The notes below the pieces were generated by a model that was not told the DNA's origin, did no database searches, and saw nothing but the letters and a program-made list of their open reading frames with translations. Shown piece after piece: positions 34,179-44,638 of a DNA stretch of 64,000 nt; position 1 is the first letter of the stretch, and each line of letters begins with the position of its first letter. Position numbers and translations under genes: made by a program. This DNA is from an uncultured Lachnospiraceae bacterium (GTDB lineage: Bacteria > Bacillota > Clostridia > Lachnospirales > Lachnospiraceae). The stretch spans positions 8,391 through 72,390 of the forward strand of contig CAJJYZ010000007.1 in NCBI GenBank assembly GCA_905197485.1, read 5' to 3'.

Positions 34179-35891
34179 ATGTTACAGATAGTTCTTACGT
34201 TGGCAATTTTTCTGGTACTTGTTATTCCGATGGGAAAATATATGTACCACATTGCAACAAAGCAAAAAACGTTTGCGGATAAAGTGTTTGACCCGATAGA
34301 CCGCTTTATCTATAAGGTATGCAGAATCAAAGGGGAGGATATGGGATGGAAAACATACGCCATGACACTCGTCTTCGTCAATGCGGTCATGGTCTTTACG
34401 GGATATCTGATTCTGAGGTTTCAGGGATTTTTGTTCCTCAATCCGAACGGAATCGACTCTATGGAAGCAACGCTTTCATTTAATACGGTTATCAGCTTTA
34501 TTACCAATACAAATTTACAGCATTATTCAGGTGAGAGTGGACTTGCATATGCATCCCAAATGTGTGTGATTATTTTTATGATGTTTACATCAGCAGCAAG
34601 TGGTTATGCGGCATGTATGGCATTTTGTAGAGGATTATCCGGAAGAAAGCTCGGAAACTTCTATGAAGACGTTGTTCGTATTACAACAAGAATTTTGATT
34701 CCGGTTTCTTTCTTAATCGGTTTGTTCCTGGTAAGTCAGGGAACACCTCAGACATTGGATGCAAACTTTACATTGCATACAATCGAAGGAAAACTTCAGG
34801 ACATTGCCGTTGGTCCTGTAGCAGCATTAGAATCCATCAAACACCTTGGAACAAACGGTGGCGGTTTCTTTGGTGCAAACTCAACAACACCATTTGAAAA
34901 CCCGACAGTATTGACGAATATAGTAGAAATGATTGCGATGATGATTCTTCCGGGCGCATGTGTTGTAACATTCGGACATATGATTCATGATAAGAAAAAA
35001 GCACAGGAAAGTGCACCGAAGAAAAGATTACTTATGGGAAGACAAGGCGCTGTATTATTTGGAGCAATGTCTATTCTCTTCTTAGTAGGACTTCTGATTT
35101 GCTTCAATGCTGAATCCGCAGGAAATCCGGTAATTAGTGATTTGGGAATTTCACAGGATGCAGGAAGCATGGAAGGTAAAGAAGTACGATTTGGAGTGGC
35201 ACAGTCTTCTTTATTTACTACGGTTACAACATCGTTTACGACAGGTACTGTGAATAATATGCATGATACATTGACTCCGCTTGGAGGTATGGTACCAATG
35301 CTTCATATGATGCTAAACTGTGTATTCGGAGGTAAGGGTGTTGGACTTATGAACATCATTATGTACGTAATTCTGGCAGTATTTATCTGTGGATTGATGG
35401 TTGGAAGAACACCGGAATATTTAAATAAGAAGATAGAAGGAAAGGAAATGAAGCTGGTTGCAATTGTTATTTTGATTCATCCGCTTTTAATCCTTGGATT
35501 TTCAGCGCTTGCAGTAGCGATTCCAGATGGACTGGCAGCAATTACGAACCCAGGGTACCATGGTTTGAGTCAGGTACTTTACGAATATGCATCAAGTGCG
35601 GCAAATAATGGTTCCGGATTTGAAGGCCTTGCAGATAACACAGTATTCTGGAATGTTACAACCGGTCTTGCAATGTTCTTCGGTCGTTATATTGCAATTG
35701 TTGCACAGCTTGCGATAGCAGGATCTTTACTTGCAAAACGAAAAGTGAATGAGACAATCGGAACGCTTCGTACAGATAACGTAACCTTTATGATCATTCT
35801 TGTATTTATTGTATATATTTTCGCTGCATTAACATTCTTCCCGGCATTGGCACTTGGACCGATTGCGGAACATCTGTCGTTGTGGTTATAA
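34179..35891 (+). CDS. kdpA: Potassium-transporting ATPase subunit KdpA
   Basis: This 570-residue membrane protein is the potassium-selective channel-like subunit. It has about ten membrane segments and the four selectivity-loop repeats, e.g. TNTNLQHYSGESG near 112, GTNGGGFFGANSTTPFENP near 226, TTSFTTGTVNNMHDTLTPLGG near 350 and SSAANNGSGFEGL near 470. Together with KdpB and KdpC it imports K+ at very low external concentrations. Confidence 0.97.
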   Translation: MLQIVLTLAIFLVLVIPMGKYMYHIATKQKTFADKVFDPIDRFIYKVCRIKGEDMGWKTYAMTLVFVNAVMVFTGYLILRFQGFLFLNPNGIDSMEATLSFNTVISFITNTNLQHYSGESGLAYASQMCVIIFMMFTSAASGYAACMAFCRGLSGRKLGNFYEDVVRITTRILIPVSFLIGLFLVSQGTPQTLDANFTLHTIEGKLQDIAVGPVAALESIKHLGTNGGGFFGANSTTPFENPTVLTNIVEMIAMMILPGACVVTFGHMIHDKKKAQESAPKKRLLMGRQGAVLFGAMSILFLVGLLICFNAESAGNPVISDLGISQDAGSMEGKEVRFGVAQSSLFTTVTTSFTTGTVNNMHDTLTPLGGMVPMLHMMLNCVFGGKGVGLMNIIMYVILAVFICGLMVGRTPEYLNKKIEGKEMKLVAIVILIHPLLILGFSALAVAIPDGLAAITNPGYHGLSQVLYEYASSAANNGSGFEGLADNTVFWNVTTGLAMFFGRYIAIVAQLAIAGSLLAKRKVNETIGTLRTDNVTFMIILVFIVYIFAALTFFPALALGPIAEHLSLWL

Positions 35892-35931
35892 GAAATAATG
35901 TGAATGATTGCAGAGGAGAGGAGAAATAGAA

Positions 35932-37986
35932 ATGGCTAAGAATCAGCGGACAAAATTTATTACCCGCGATATATTAAAAACTTCAATTATCGGAGCTTTT
36001 CAGAAATTAGATCCGAGATATATGATGAAGAATCCGGTTATGTTTGTTGTAGAAGTCGGATTTGTGATTACTTTGATTCTTACATTCGCACCGACATTAT
36101 TTGGCGGCGAAGCAAAGTATCAGGTTTATAACGGAATTGTAACAGTGATTTTGTTTATTACAATTTTATTTGCCAATTTTGCAGAGTCTGTTGCAGAAGG
36201 ACGAGGAAAAGCGCAGGCTGCGACATTGAAGAAAACAAAACAAGATACAAAAGCACGTGTGCTGTTATCAGATGGAACAGAGAAAATTGTTAATGCGTCT
36301 GAATTAAAAAAGGGTGACATTGTATTAGTAAAAATGGGAGAGCTGATTCCGAATGATGGAGAAGTAATCGAAGGAATTGCTTCGGTAGATGAATCCGCAA
36401 TCACAGGAGAGTCTGCTCCGGTAACAAGAGAATCCGGCGGTGACTTTTCATCTGTAACAGGAGGAACAACGGTTGTTTCCGACTGGTTAAAAATCAAGAT
36501 TGTTGCAGAACCGGGAGAATCATTCTTGGATAAAATGATTTCTCTTGTAGAAGGTGCTTCCAGACAGAAAACACCAAATGAGATTGCATTGAACACATTG
36601 TTGATTGTATTAACATTGATTTTCTTGATTGTAGTAGTAACTTTATATCCATTTGCAGAATATTTAGGCGTAAAAATCCCGATTTCTTGGGCAATTGCAT
36701 TGATGGTATGTTTGATTCCGACAACAATCGGAGGTTTGTTATCTGCAATCGGTATTGCCGGTATGGATCGTGTTACAAGATTTAATGTAATCGCAATGTC
36801 AGGAAAAGCAGTAGAGGCTTGTGGTGATGTAGATACCATGATTTTGGATAAGACAGGTACGATTACATATGGTAATCGTCTGGCAGCAGAATTTTATCCG
36901 GTAGAAGGCGTGCAGAAAGAAGAATTGATCGATTACAGTGTGATGAGTTCTTTGATGGATGAGACACCGGAAGGAAAATCTACGGTAGATCTTGGAAAGA
37001 AGATGGGTTGCAGATTGGATGAAAGCATTTCCGGTGAAATGGAATTTGTAGAATTTACAGCACAGTCTAAGATGAGTGGTGTAAACTTAAAAAATGGTAC
37101 GGTTGTAAGAAAAGGTGCAAGCGAAGCAATTCAAAGATTTGTTCGTGAAGCAGGAGGAACGATTCCATCCGATTTGGAAGGAATTGTGACAGAAGTTTCC
37201 AATCTTGGTGGAACACCATTGGTTGTATGTGTAGATCAAAAAATCTACGGAGTCATCTATTTGAAAGACACGGTAAAACCGGGATTAGTAGAAAGATTTG
37301 CAAGACTTCGTGAAATTGGAATCAAAACAATCATGTGTACAGGAGACAATCCGCTTACAGCAGCTACCATTGCAAAAGAAGCAGGAGTAGATGGATTTAT
37401 CGCAGAGTGTCGTCCGGAAGATAAGATTGAAGCAATTAAAAAAGAGCAGGCAGAAGGTAAGCTGGTTGCAATGACCGGAGACGGAACGAATGATGCGCCG
37501 GCTCTTGCACAGGCAGATGTGGGACTTGCAATGAATTCCGGTACACAGGCAGCAAAAGAAGCAGCGAACATGGTAGATTTGGATTCCGATCCGACAAAGA
37601 TTCTGGAAGTTGTAGAAATCGGAAAGCAGTTATTGATTACACGTGGTTCATTAACAACATTTAGTGTGGCAAATGATATTGCAAAATATTTCGCAATTAT
37701 TCCTGCAATGTTTACAATGGTATTGCCACAGATGCAAATTTTAAATATTATGAAATTAGCAACACCTGCAAGTGCGATTTTATCTGCATTGATTTTCAAC
37801 GCAATTATCATTCCAAGTTTGATTCCGATTGCGATGAAAGGTGTAAAATATAAACCAATGAAAGCAGAAAAACTGTTGCTTCGTAACATGGGAATTTATG
37901 GACTTGGTGGTATTATTGTACCGTTTGTAGGAATCAAAATTATTGATTTGATCGTAGCTCCGCTTTTAGCTATGATTGGCCTTTAG
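35932..37986 (+). CDS. kdpB: Potassium-transporting P-type ATPase subunit KdpB
   Basis: This 684-residue P-type ATPase drives K+ uptake. Diagnostic motifs are the phosphorylation site ILDKTGTIT near 304, the TGES actuator loop near 157, KMSG and KGAS nucleotide-binding residues near 380-395 and [12 protein letters not shown] near 510. The ATG at 35932 follows GAGGAGAGGAG; the upstream in-frame ATG lies too close to that site. It belongs to the same operon as kdpA and kdpC. Confidence 0.97.
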   Translation: MAKNQRTKFITRDILKTSIIGAFQKLDPRYMMKNPVMFVVEVGFVITLILTFAPTLFGGEAKYQVYNGIVTVILFITILFANFAESVAEGRGKAQAATLKKTKQDTKARVLLSDGTEKIVNASELKKGDIVLVKMGELIPNDGEVIEGIASVDESAITGESAPVTRESGGDFSSVTGGTTVVSDWLKIKIVAEPGESFLDKMISLVEGASRQKTPNEIALNTLLIVLTLIFLIVVVTLYPFAEYLGVKIPISWAIALMVCLIPTTIGGLLSAIGIAGMDRVTRFNVIAMSGKAVEACGDVDTMILDKTGTITYGNRLAAEFYPVEGVQKEELIDYSVMSSLMDETPEGKSTVDLGKKMGCRLDESISGEMEFVEFTAQSKMSGVNLKNGTVVRKGASEAIQRFVREAGGTIPSDLEGIVTEVSNLGGTPLVVCVDQKIYGVIYLKDTVKPGLVERFARLREIGIKTIMCTGDNPLTAATIAKEAGVDGFIAECRPEDKIEAIKKEQAEGKLVAMTGDGTNDAPALAQADVGLAMNSGTQAAKEAANMVDLDSDPTKILEVVEIGKQLLITRGSLTTFSVANDIAKYFAIIPAMFTMVLPQMQILNIMKLATPASAILSALIFNAIIIPSLIPIAMKGVKYKPMKAEKLLLRNMGIYGLGGIIVPFVGIKIIDLIVAPLLAMIGL

Positions 37987-37998
37987 GAGGAAATGAAC

Positions 37999-38646
37999 AT
38001 GAAGAAATTTGGTAAGATGTTAGGAAAGGCATTTGCATTTAGTATCATAATGATGTTAATTTGTTCTTTTATATATCCTCTGGCACTTACCGGTGTCAGT
38101 CAGCTTACAATGAAAGAAAAAGCAAACGGAAATTTGATTGATAAGAATGGGAATCCGACGACAGACAAGGACAAAGCAGTAGGCTCTGCCCTTGTGGGTC
38201 AAGATTTTACAGAAGATTACTATTTCCAAGGACGTGTATCTTCCGTAAATTATAATACATATACAGAAGAGCAGAAAGAAAGCGGGGAATACGCAGGAGT
38301 ATCTTCCGGAAGTTTCAACTACAGCAATTCAAATCCGGAATTGAAAAAACGTGTGGAAGAAGATATTGAAGATTTTATGAAGGAGCATCCAGATGTAAAA
38401 AAGGAAGAGATTCCTTCGGATCTTTTGACAGCTTCCGGTTCCGGTCTGGATCCGCATATCAGCCCAAAGGCTGCAGAAGTTCAAATTAAAACAGTTGCGA
38501 AAAATTCAGGACTCTCTGAAGAAGAGGTATCGAAAATCGTAGAAGAAAATACAGAACATAAGGTGTTGGGTATCTTTGGAGAAGAGCGTGTAAATGTATT
38601 AAAGTGTAACCTTGCAGTTGCGAATGCAATGGGAATTTTAGAATAA
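37999..38646 (+). CDS. kdpC: Potassium-transporting ATPase subunit KdpC
   Basis: This 215-residue protein has one N-terminal membrane helix (about 12-35) and an extracytoplasmic domain with YFQGRVSSVNYN, ASGSGLDPHISPKAA (near 148-162) and the closing LGIFGEERVNVLKCNLAV, all typical of KdpC. It stabilises the complex and raises K+ affinity. The start at 37999 is 8 bases after the AGGAGG that overlaps the kdpB stop. Confidence 0.96.
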   Translation: MKKFGKMLGKAFAFSIIMMLICSFIYPLALTGVSQLTMKEKANGNLIDKNGNPTTDKDKAVGSALVGQDFTEDYYFQGRVSSVNYNTYTEEQKESGEYAGVSSGSFNYSNSNPELKKRVEEDIEDFMKEHPDVKKEEIPSDLLTASGSGLDPHISPKAAEVQIKTVAKNSGLSEEEVSKIVEENTEHKVLGIFGEERVNVLKCNLAVANAMGILE

Positions 38647-38662
38647 CAAAGATGAGATGAAG

Positions 38663-38686
38663 AAGGATGGGCTATGACCCATCCTT
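38663..38686 (+). terminator. Hairpin between kdpC and the sensor genes
   Basis: AAGGATGGG pairs perfectly with CCCATCCTT around a CTATGA loop, with only a short AT tail after it. It could reduce read-through from the ATPase genes into the regulatory genes or protect the upstream mRNA. Confidence 0.55.
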
Positions 38687-38708
38687 ATAGTCGTTAAGGA
38701 GGAAATAT

Positions 38709-40550
38709 ATGAGAGATGACAGACCGGATTCTGAGCAGTTGCTAAAAAAATTGAAATATGAAGAAGAACAGTCTAAGAAGAAAAAAGAGGGAAAATTAAA
38801 GATTTTTCTTGGATATGCAGCAGGCTCCGGCAAGACGTATGCGATGTTGGAAGCTGCACATGAGGCGGTAGAACATGGCATTGATCTGGTTGCCGGATAT
38901 ATTGAACCGCATGCAAGACCGGATACGCAGAAAATGGCGGAAGGGTTGGAAACATTACCGCCGAAGATGGTGGAATATCGAGGGGTACATTTACGGGAGT
39001 TTGATATTGATGCTGCATTGGAAAGAAAACCTAAAATTATTCTGGTCGATGAATTGGCACATACGAATGCGCCGGGGTGCCGTAATGAAAAGCGATATCA
39101 GGATGTGCAAGAACTTCTCCGGGCGGGAATTAATGTATTTACGACAATGAATATCCAACATATCGAAAGTTTGAACGACATTGTCGGTAACATTACGAAC
39201 ATTGAAGTTAGAGAACGTATTCCGGATAGCGTATTCGATCATGCAGAACAAGTGGAAGTTATTGATATTGAACCGGAAGATCTGATTGAACGAATGAAGG
39301 AAGGGAAAATATATAAAGAGGCACAGGCAGAAAGAGCCTTACAGAATTTCTTCCGGGAAGAAAAGCTTGTGGCGCTCCGCGAAATCGCGCTTCGTAGAAC
39401 GGCGGACCGGGTGAACCGGATTGCGAAGGAAGAGAGGAATGCGTTCGGAAGCATGAACTACTATACGGGGGAGCATGTATTGACTTGTGTGTCTCCGGCA
39501 GATTCCAGCGATAAGGTCATTCGGACGGCGGCAAGGCTTGCGTATGCGTTTCATGCGGAGTTTACGGCAATCTGTGTGGAAACACCGGAGCTTCAGGAAG
39601 CGGATGAGAAGACGAAAAAGGCGCTTCGAAATCACCTGGAACTGGCGAAAATGCTCGGAGCGAAGATTGTCACAGTATTTGGTTCCGATATCGGAGGACA
39701 GATTGCGGAATATGCGATTGTGAGTAATGTGTCGAAAATCGTTATCGGACGAACCAATCATCGTGTGTGGGAAAAATCACCCCGTCAGGCGATTCTGGAG
39801 AAACTAAATGATGCGGCGCCGAACATCGACGTCTATATCATTCCGGATATGCGCCATGAGAAGAAACGAAAAATATGGATGACAAGAAGCAGAACAAGCG
39901 CCGGGAAAGTGTTCGTAGAGCTTGGGGAGATTACGTGCGTCATGCTTCTGACGACACTGATTGCGTATATTATGAAGCGGTGGAGCTTTCCGGAATCCTA
40001 TCTGATAACATTCGCGATTCTGTTTATTGTCGGATTATTTACAGCAAACATGACAAGAAAACTAAAACAACAGAATGTGGAGAGCGCCAAGAAGGCGTTT
40101 CGTACGGAAATACTTTTGGAAAACAGTCAGAAGCTCCGCCGGTGTAAGACAGAGGAAGAAGTGTGGAATCAGTTGGCAAAGCAGGTCGGGAAACTCCTGG
40201 ATTTATCTCTGATTATTTATCCGGTGAAAGAAGATGGAGTGTTAGACGAGCCGAGACTCTTCCCGAGAAAAGGTGTCGAGGCGGCGGAGATGGGAGTGGT
40301 TTCAGAGCCGCAGGAGCAGGCGGTGGCACAATGGGTTGTCGCGAACCATCATCGGGCGGGGGCATGCACCCATACGCTTCCGAGCGCCAAAGCGATGTAT
40401 CTTCCGATTCAGGGGACGGAAGAGGTGAAGGGGGTTATCGGAATCGTTCTGGAAGAGAGAAGGCAGATTCAGGAGTTCAAGTATGGGCTTTTGATTGCTA
40501 TGCTGAACGAGACGGGAGTGAAATTACAGAATAGCTTTATAGAATCTTAG
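38709..40550 (+). CDS. KdpD-like sensor protein without a kinase domain (KdpX type)
   Basis: This 613-residue protein starts with the KdpD N-terminal domain: Walker A GYAAGSGKT (35-43) and VDELAHTNAPG near 110. A universal-stress-protein domain follows (about 252-375), then two membrane segments (about 398-440) and a GAF-like domain (about 455-605). It ends there; the histidine-kinase part is absent and the frame closes cleanly. The kinase is in the gene at 40910. A similar KdpX/KdpD split is known from clostridia, as far as I recall. It probably senses turgor, K+ or a nucleotide and controls the separate kinase. Confidence 0.85.
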   Translation: MRDDRPDSEQLLKKLKYEEEQSKKKKEGKLKIFLGYAAGSGKTYAMLEAAHEAVEHGIDLVAGYIEPHARPDTQKMAEGLETLPPKMVEYRGVHLREFDIDAALERKPKIILVDELAHTNAPGCRNEKRYQDVQELLRAGINVFTTMNIQHIESLNDIVGNITNIEVRERIPDSVFDHAEQVEVIDIEPEDLIERMKEGKIYKEAQAERALQNFFREEKLVALREIALRRTADRVNRIAKEERNAFGSMNYYTGEHVLTCVSPADSSDKVIRTAARLAYAFHAEFTAICVETPELQEADEKTKKALRNHLELAKMLGAKIVTVFGSDIGGQIAEYAIVSNVSKIVIGRTNHRVWEKSPRQAILEKLNDAAPNIDVYIIPDMRHEKKRKIWMTRSRTSAGKVFVELGEITCVMLLTTLIAYIMKRWSFPESYLITFAILFIVGLFTANMTRKLKQQNVESAKKAFRTEILLENSQKLRRCKTEEEVWNQLAKQVGKLLDLSLIIYPVKEDGVLDEPRLFPRKGVEAAEMGVVSEPQEQAVAQWVVANHHRAGACTHTLPSAKAMYLPIQGTEEVKGVIGIVLEERRQIQEFKYGLLIAMLNETGVKLQNSFIES

Positions 40551-40624
40551 CGTTTCGTTTCTCCTCCTTTCCCAATCTTTATCCGGTTTATTTTACAATA
40601 GAACCATAGAAGGAGGGATAGACG

Positions 40625-40819
40625 ATGACAGCTATTTTAAATAGAATTCATTATGTAGAATATAATCTTGAGGAACACATTAGACAGGTGGCAGCCGCAC
40701 ATCCGTATCTTGCGGCGATGATGCTCTTGATTGGGACACCGCTATTTATTATCATGGCGGTTGTAGTTTGTACGATAACCATTATGGCTCCATTTGGAAT
40801 GTTATTTGGCTGGATTTAG
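40625..40819 (+). CDS. 64-residue membrane protein between the split sensor genes
   Basis: The product has an N-terminal amphipathic part (MTAILNRIHYVEYNLEEH) and one long membrane helix (about 28-60). A strong GAAGGAGGGA site precedes it. No family is recognised. Its place between the two sensor genes suggests it helps assemble or tune them, but that is inference from position only. Confidence 0.55.
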   Translation: MTAILNRIHYVEYNLEEHIRQVAAAHPYLAAMMLLIGTPLFIIMAVVVCTITIMAPFGMLFGWI

Positions 40820-40909
40820 ATTTTTATAGAATCTTTATATGAACTACTATTTTTTTAAATGATTTTTATCTGTCAACCGATATGATAGAAATTGAAGAAG
40901 GTGGAGCAT

Positions 40910-42883
40910 ATGGAGAATTTTAATAAGAAAGAAGAACATATATTAGTCTGTCTGTCAGAGTCGTCATCCAATGAGAAAGTAATTCGGACGGCGGCGCAGA
41001 TGGCGGAGGCGTTTCATGGCAGCCTGACCGCGATTTTCGTGGAGACGTCCGACTATGAGGCAGTTACTTATGAAGAAGATAAGAAGAAGCTCCAGACCAA
41101 TATGCGTCTGGCAGAAAAGCTTGGCGCTGTAATCGAAATCATTCATGGGGATGACGTGGCATTTCAGATTGCAGAATTTGCCAGGCTTTCTGCAGTTACA
41201 AAGATTGTAATAGGAAGAAGTCCGTCGTCGCAATGGAAATTCTTCCGGAAGATGACGCTGACAGAGCAGCTTCTTACGAACGTTTCCAATCGGGATGTGT
41301 ATATTATTCCAGAGTCTCCTTCCTCGGCAGAGAGTTTTCGCAGGAAGAAGAGAAGGAACAAACTTGTTTTTTCCCTGACCGATATTTTGAAATGTATCGG
41401 CATTCTTGTGGCGGCAAGCTGTTTTGGATATATTTTTTATAAACTCGGATTCGCGGAAGCAAATATCATTACGGTCTATGTGTTGGCGGTGCTTCTGATT
41501 TCCGTCGTAGTAGTCAACAGGATGTATAGCGTCATGGCTTCGATTGTCAGCGTGTTCGTATTTAACTTCCTGTTTACGGAGCCGAGGTTTACGCTTCGCG
41601 CGTATGACCAGGGGTATCCGGTTACGTTCTTGATTATGTTTATTGCGGCGTTTCTGACGGGAACGCTCGCCACGAAGCTGAAAAATAATGCGCGGCAGTC
41701 GGCTGGGGCGGCGTTTCGTACAAAAATCCTGTTTGACACGAACCAGATGTTTCAGCGTGCCAGGGATAAAGAAGAAATTATGTCGGTTACGGCGAATCAA
41801 TTGATGAAACTGCTTCAGAAAGATATTGTGATGTATTTTGTGAAAGACGGGAAACTTGGGGAACCGATTGTATTTCCGATTCATGAAAATGCAGACACCG
41901 CATGTTACACGACAGAGCGGGAGAGAGAAGTGGCAGAATGGGTGTTTCAGAACAATAAACATGCTGGGAAAACGACGAGAACGATGCCGGAGGCAAGATG
42001 TAGATATCTGGCAATCCGAATCAATGACGCGGTATATGGCGTAGTCGGAATCGTGATGAGAGAACAGGCGATGGATGTGTTTGAGAACAGTATTGTGCTC
42101 TCGATTCTGGGGGAATGCGCCCTTGCCCTGGAGAATCAGAAAAATGCGAAGGAAAAGGAAGAAGCCATGATTCTTGCCAAAAACGAACAGCTTCGCGCGA
42201 ATCTTCTGCGTGCGATTTCACATGACCTTCGCACACCGCTCACTTCTATCTCAGGAAACGCAAGCAATCTCTTGTCGAATGGAACATCCTTCGATGGGGA
42301 GACGAAACAGACTATCTACCAGGATATTTATGACGACTCTATGTGGCTGATTAATCTGGTTGAAAATCTGTTGTCTGTCACCCGCCTGGAAGAGGGACGG
42401 TTGAATCTTAACCTTGCGGCGGAACTTGTAGACGAGGTGGTGAAGGAAGCGTTAAGTCATGTGAACCGGTTGAAATCGGAACATACGATTACGGTAGAGA
42501 ACAAAGAAGAATTTCTCTTGGCGAAGATGGATGCCAGATTGATTGTTCAGGTCATCATCAATATCGTGGATAATGCAATCAAGTATACGCCAAAGGGTTC
42601 TCATATTGAGATAGAGATGAAAAAAGAAGGAAGCTGGGCTGTGATATCCATTGCGGATGACGGACCGGGAATTTCGGATGAGAATAAAAAGCATGTATTT
42701 GATATGTTCTTTAGCGGTTCCAAAAAGATAGCGGACAGCAGACGGAGTCTCGGACTCGGGCTCGCGCTTTGCAAATCTATCGTCAATTCCCATGGCGGGG
42801 AGATTCGCGTAGAGGATAGAGAGCCACATGGAACTGTTTTTACTTTTACATTACCGGTTGAGGAGGTACAGCTACATGAATAA
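40910..42883 (+). CDS. kdpD: KdpD-like sensor histidine kinase lacking the N-terminal KdpD domain
   Basis: This 657-residue protein begins with a universal-stress-protein domain (about 8-135), then four membrane segments (about 155-255), a GAF-like domain (about 280-420) and a full kinase: the phospho-acceptor His438 in SHDLRTPL, N-box VDNAIKYTP, G1 DDGPGISDENK and G2 LGLGLALCKSIV. It lacks the Walker-type KdpD domain found in the gene at 38709. The start at 40910 uses AAGGTGG. Its end overlaps kdpE by 8 bases. It should phosphorylate KdpE under K+ limitation. Confidence 0.88.
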   Translation: MENFNKKEEHILVCLSESSSNEKVIRTAAQMAEAFHGSLTAIFVETSDYEAVTYEEDKKKLQTNMRLAEKLGAVIEIIHGDDVAFQIAEFARLSAVTKIVIGRSPSSQWKFFRKMTLTEQLLTNVSNRDVYIIPESPSSAESFRRKKRRNKLVFSLTDILKCIGILVAASCFGYIFYKLGFAEANIITVYVLAVLLISVVVVNRMYSVMASIVSVFVFNFLFTEPRFTLRAYDQGYPVTFLIMFIAAFLTGTLATKLKNNARQSAGAAFRTKILFDTNQMFQRARDKEEIMSVTANQLMKLLQKDIVMYFVKDGKLGEPIVFPIHENADTACYTTEREREVAEWVFQNNKHAGKTTRTMPEARCRYLAIRINDAVYGVVGIVMREQAMDVFENSIVLSILGECALALENQKNAKEKEEAMILAKNEQLRANLLRAISHDLRTPLTSISGNASNLLSNGTSFDGETKQTIYQDIYDDSMWLINLVENLLSVTRLEEGRLNLNLAAELVDEVVKEALSHVNRLKSEHTITVENKEEFLLAKMDARLIVQVIINIVDNAIKYTPKGSHIEIEMKKEGSWAVISIADDGPGISDENKKHVFDMFFSGSKKIADSRRSLGLGLALCKSIVNSHGGEIRVEDREPHGTVFTFTLPVEEVQLHE

Positions 42884-43577
42884 ATTGACAATTTTAGTCG
42901 TAGAAGACGATTCATCCATAAAAAACCTGATTACAACGACATTAAAGGCGCACGAGTATCATTATTTGGCGGCGGGAAACGGGAAGACTGCAATCTTCGA
43001 GGCATCCTCCCATAACCCGGATATTATTCTGATGGATTTAGGTCTGCCGGATATGGATGGGGTGGAAGTAATTCAGAAGATTCGGACATGGTCCAGCGTT
43101 CCGATTATCGTTATCAGCGCAAGGAGCGAAGACTCGGATAAGATTGATGCCCTGGATGCAGGAGCAGACGACTATTTGACGAAGCCGTTTTCAGTAGAAG
43201 AACTTTTGGCGAGGATTCGTGCGACTCAAAGAAGACTGCTTATGACGAGAGGCGAGTCTCCAGCGGAATCCTCTTCCTTTGAGAACGGGGCGCTGCGCGT
43301 CGATTATGCGGCGGGCTGCGCGTACTTAAATGGAGAAGAGCTTCATTTGACACCGATAGAGTATAAGCTTCTGTGCCTGCTTTCCAGAAATGTGGGAAAA
43401 GTATTGACTCATACGTTTATCACGCAGAAAATATGGGGGAGCAGTTGGGAGAATGACGTAGCTTCTCTTCGTGTGTTTATGGCTACGCTTCGCAAGAAGA
43501 TTGAAAAGGATGCGGATTCTCCACAGTACATCCAGACCCACATTGGCGTGGGATACCGGATGGTTAAAGTGGAGTAA
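42876..43577 (+). CDS. kdpE: Response regulator KdpE
   Basis: This 233-residue OmpR/PhoB-type regulator has a receiver domain (VVEDD at the N terminus, phosphorylation site Asp54 in LMDLGLPD, TKPF lysine near 104) and a C-terminal winged helix (about 135-232; LTPIEYKLLCLL, LRVFMATLRKKIE). It should activate the kdp promoter. The ATG at 42876 is 9 bases after AGGAGG and overlaps the kinase gene. Its 3' end overlaps the convergent lipid-kinase gene by 14 bases. Confidence 0.93.
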   Translation: MNKLTILVVEDDSSIKNLITTTLKAHEYHYLAAGNGKTAIFEASSHNPDIILMDLGLPDMDGVEVIQKIRTWSSVPIIVISARSEDSDKIDALDAGADDYLTKPFSVEELLARIRATQRRLLMTRGESPAESSSFENGALRVDYAAGCAYLNGEELHLTPIEYKLLCLLSRNVGKVLTHTFITQKIWGSSWENDVASLRVFMATLRKKIEKDADSPQYIQTHIGVGYRMVKVE

Positions 43578-44484
43578 TGATGCGGATTTGTTCCGGTAGA
43601 CAACGAAGGGACACATCACGCTGCAGAAAACAAGGTTCGCCGTCGGTGTGAAGCTCCCTTGCTTTGACCGAATGAATGGAAAGCTCTTTGCATGTGTACT
43701 GGAATACCCCTTGGAAGCGGATATGTTTTCCCCAGAGGGCGGTTGGCAGAAGCAGGAGCATTTTCAATTTCGGAAGGTCTGCAAGGACACAGACGCTTAG
43801 CTTTCTGTCTGAAGGATTGGCGTCGGGAGCGAACATAAAGCCTCCCCCTTCGTAAGGATGATTCATGGATGTGATGAAGTAACACCGCTCAAACGTATGT
43901 GTTTCCGTTCCATCCAAAGTTACGACTGCTTTTCGGGGCTTTAGGTGAAACCATTGCCTAAGAGCGACGAACACATAGACCAGTTTTCCGAGGTGGAGCC
44001 TGTTGAGGCGAGGCTTCCAGTGAGAGACGACAACTTCATGACAGATGGCAGCATCAAATCCAAAGCCGGAGCTTACGAGAAAGCGCCGGTTTTTTCCGTT
44101 GTAGGAGAGTCCCCCGATATCGATATTTCGAATCCGAGGCGGAGACAGAATCAGCTCCAATGCCTGCAGCGGATTGTTCGGAAACCGGTAACTCCTGCCA
44201 AAATCATTGCCGGAGCCGGTTGGGATATAACCGAGTGTGATATTTTCCGGATAGAGAATCCCGTTAATCACCTCGTTGATGGTTCCGTCCCCGCCTACGA
44301 TAACAAGCGTATGGGGCTTACGGTCAGAAGTTAGCCGTTGAACCAATGTTTCGGTGTGGCGGTGGGGCGCAGTAAAAAACACTTCATAAGAAATGGAACG
44401 CGCCCGTAGTTCTGTCTCGATTTTCTTCCAGATTTCCCTGCCAAGTCCTGAACGGGAATTGGCATTTACAATGAATGTGTACAT
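43564..44484 (-). CDS. Diacylglycerol kinase catalytic-domain protein (lipid kinase)
   Basis: This 306-residue soluble enzyme has the DAGK pattern: GGDGTINEVINGI near 63-75, PTGSGNDFGRS near 92-102, GFGFDAAI near 142 and a C-terminal beta-sandwich ending HTDGEPCF. It may phosphorylate diacylglycerol or a related lipid, returning it to phospholipid synthesis. The ATG at 44484 follows AAAGGAG; a longer upstream frame has no such support. The last 14 bases overlap kdpE on the other strand. Confidence 0.85.
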   Translation of the reverse strand: MYTFIVNANSRSGLGREIWKKIETELRARSISYEVFFTAPHRHTETLVQRLTSDRKPHTLVIVGGDGTINEVINGILYPENITLGYIPTGSGNDFGRSYRFPNNPLQALELILSPPRIRNIDIGGLSYNGKNRRFLVSSGFGFDAAICHEVVVSHWKPRLNRLHLGKLVYVFVALRQWFHLKPRKAVVTLDGTETHTFERCYFITSMNHPYEGGGFMFAPDANPSDRKLSVCVLADLPKLKMLLLLPTALWGKHIRFQGVFQYTCKELSIHSVKARELHTDGEPCFLQRDVSLRCLPEQIRIITPL

Positions 44485-44638
44485 AAACGTTCTCCTTTGT
44501 TTTCTGCTCCTTATTATAGCAGAAGCGGGAGGGTGGAACAACCTGAAGAGAAATATTAAAAAAACATAAAGTTCTTGAATATTGAAGGAGAAAAGAATAG
44601 ACTTATTTTTGTATTTTTGAAAAGAAAAGAGGTTAACT

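Noticed and set aside
36126..36839. 237-codon minus-strand open frame inside kdpB
   Set aside because: It lies fully within a gene with all P-type ATPase motifs, has no ribosome binding site and an implausible composition; a shadow frame.
38709..40550. KdpD truncated by mutation
   Set aside because: The frame ends cleanly after the GAF-like domain and a separate complete kinase gene follows; this matches a natural split rather than decay.
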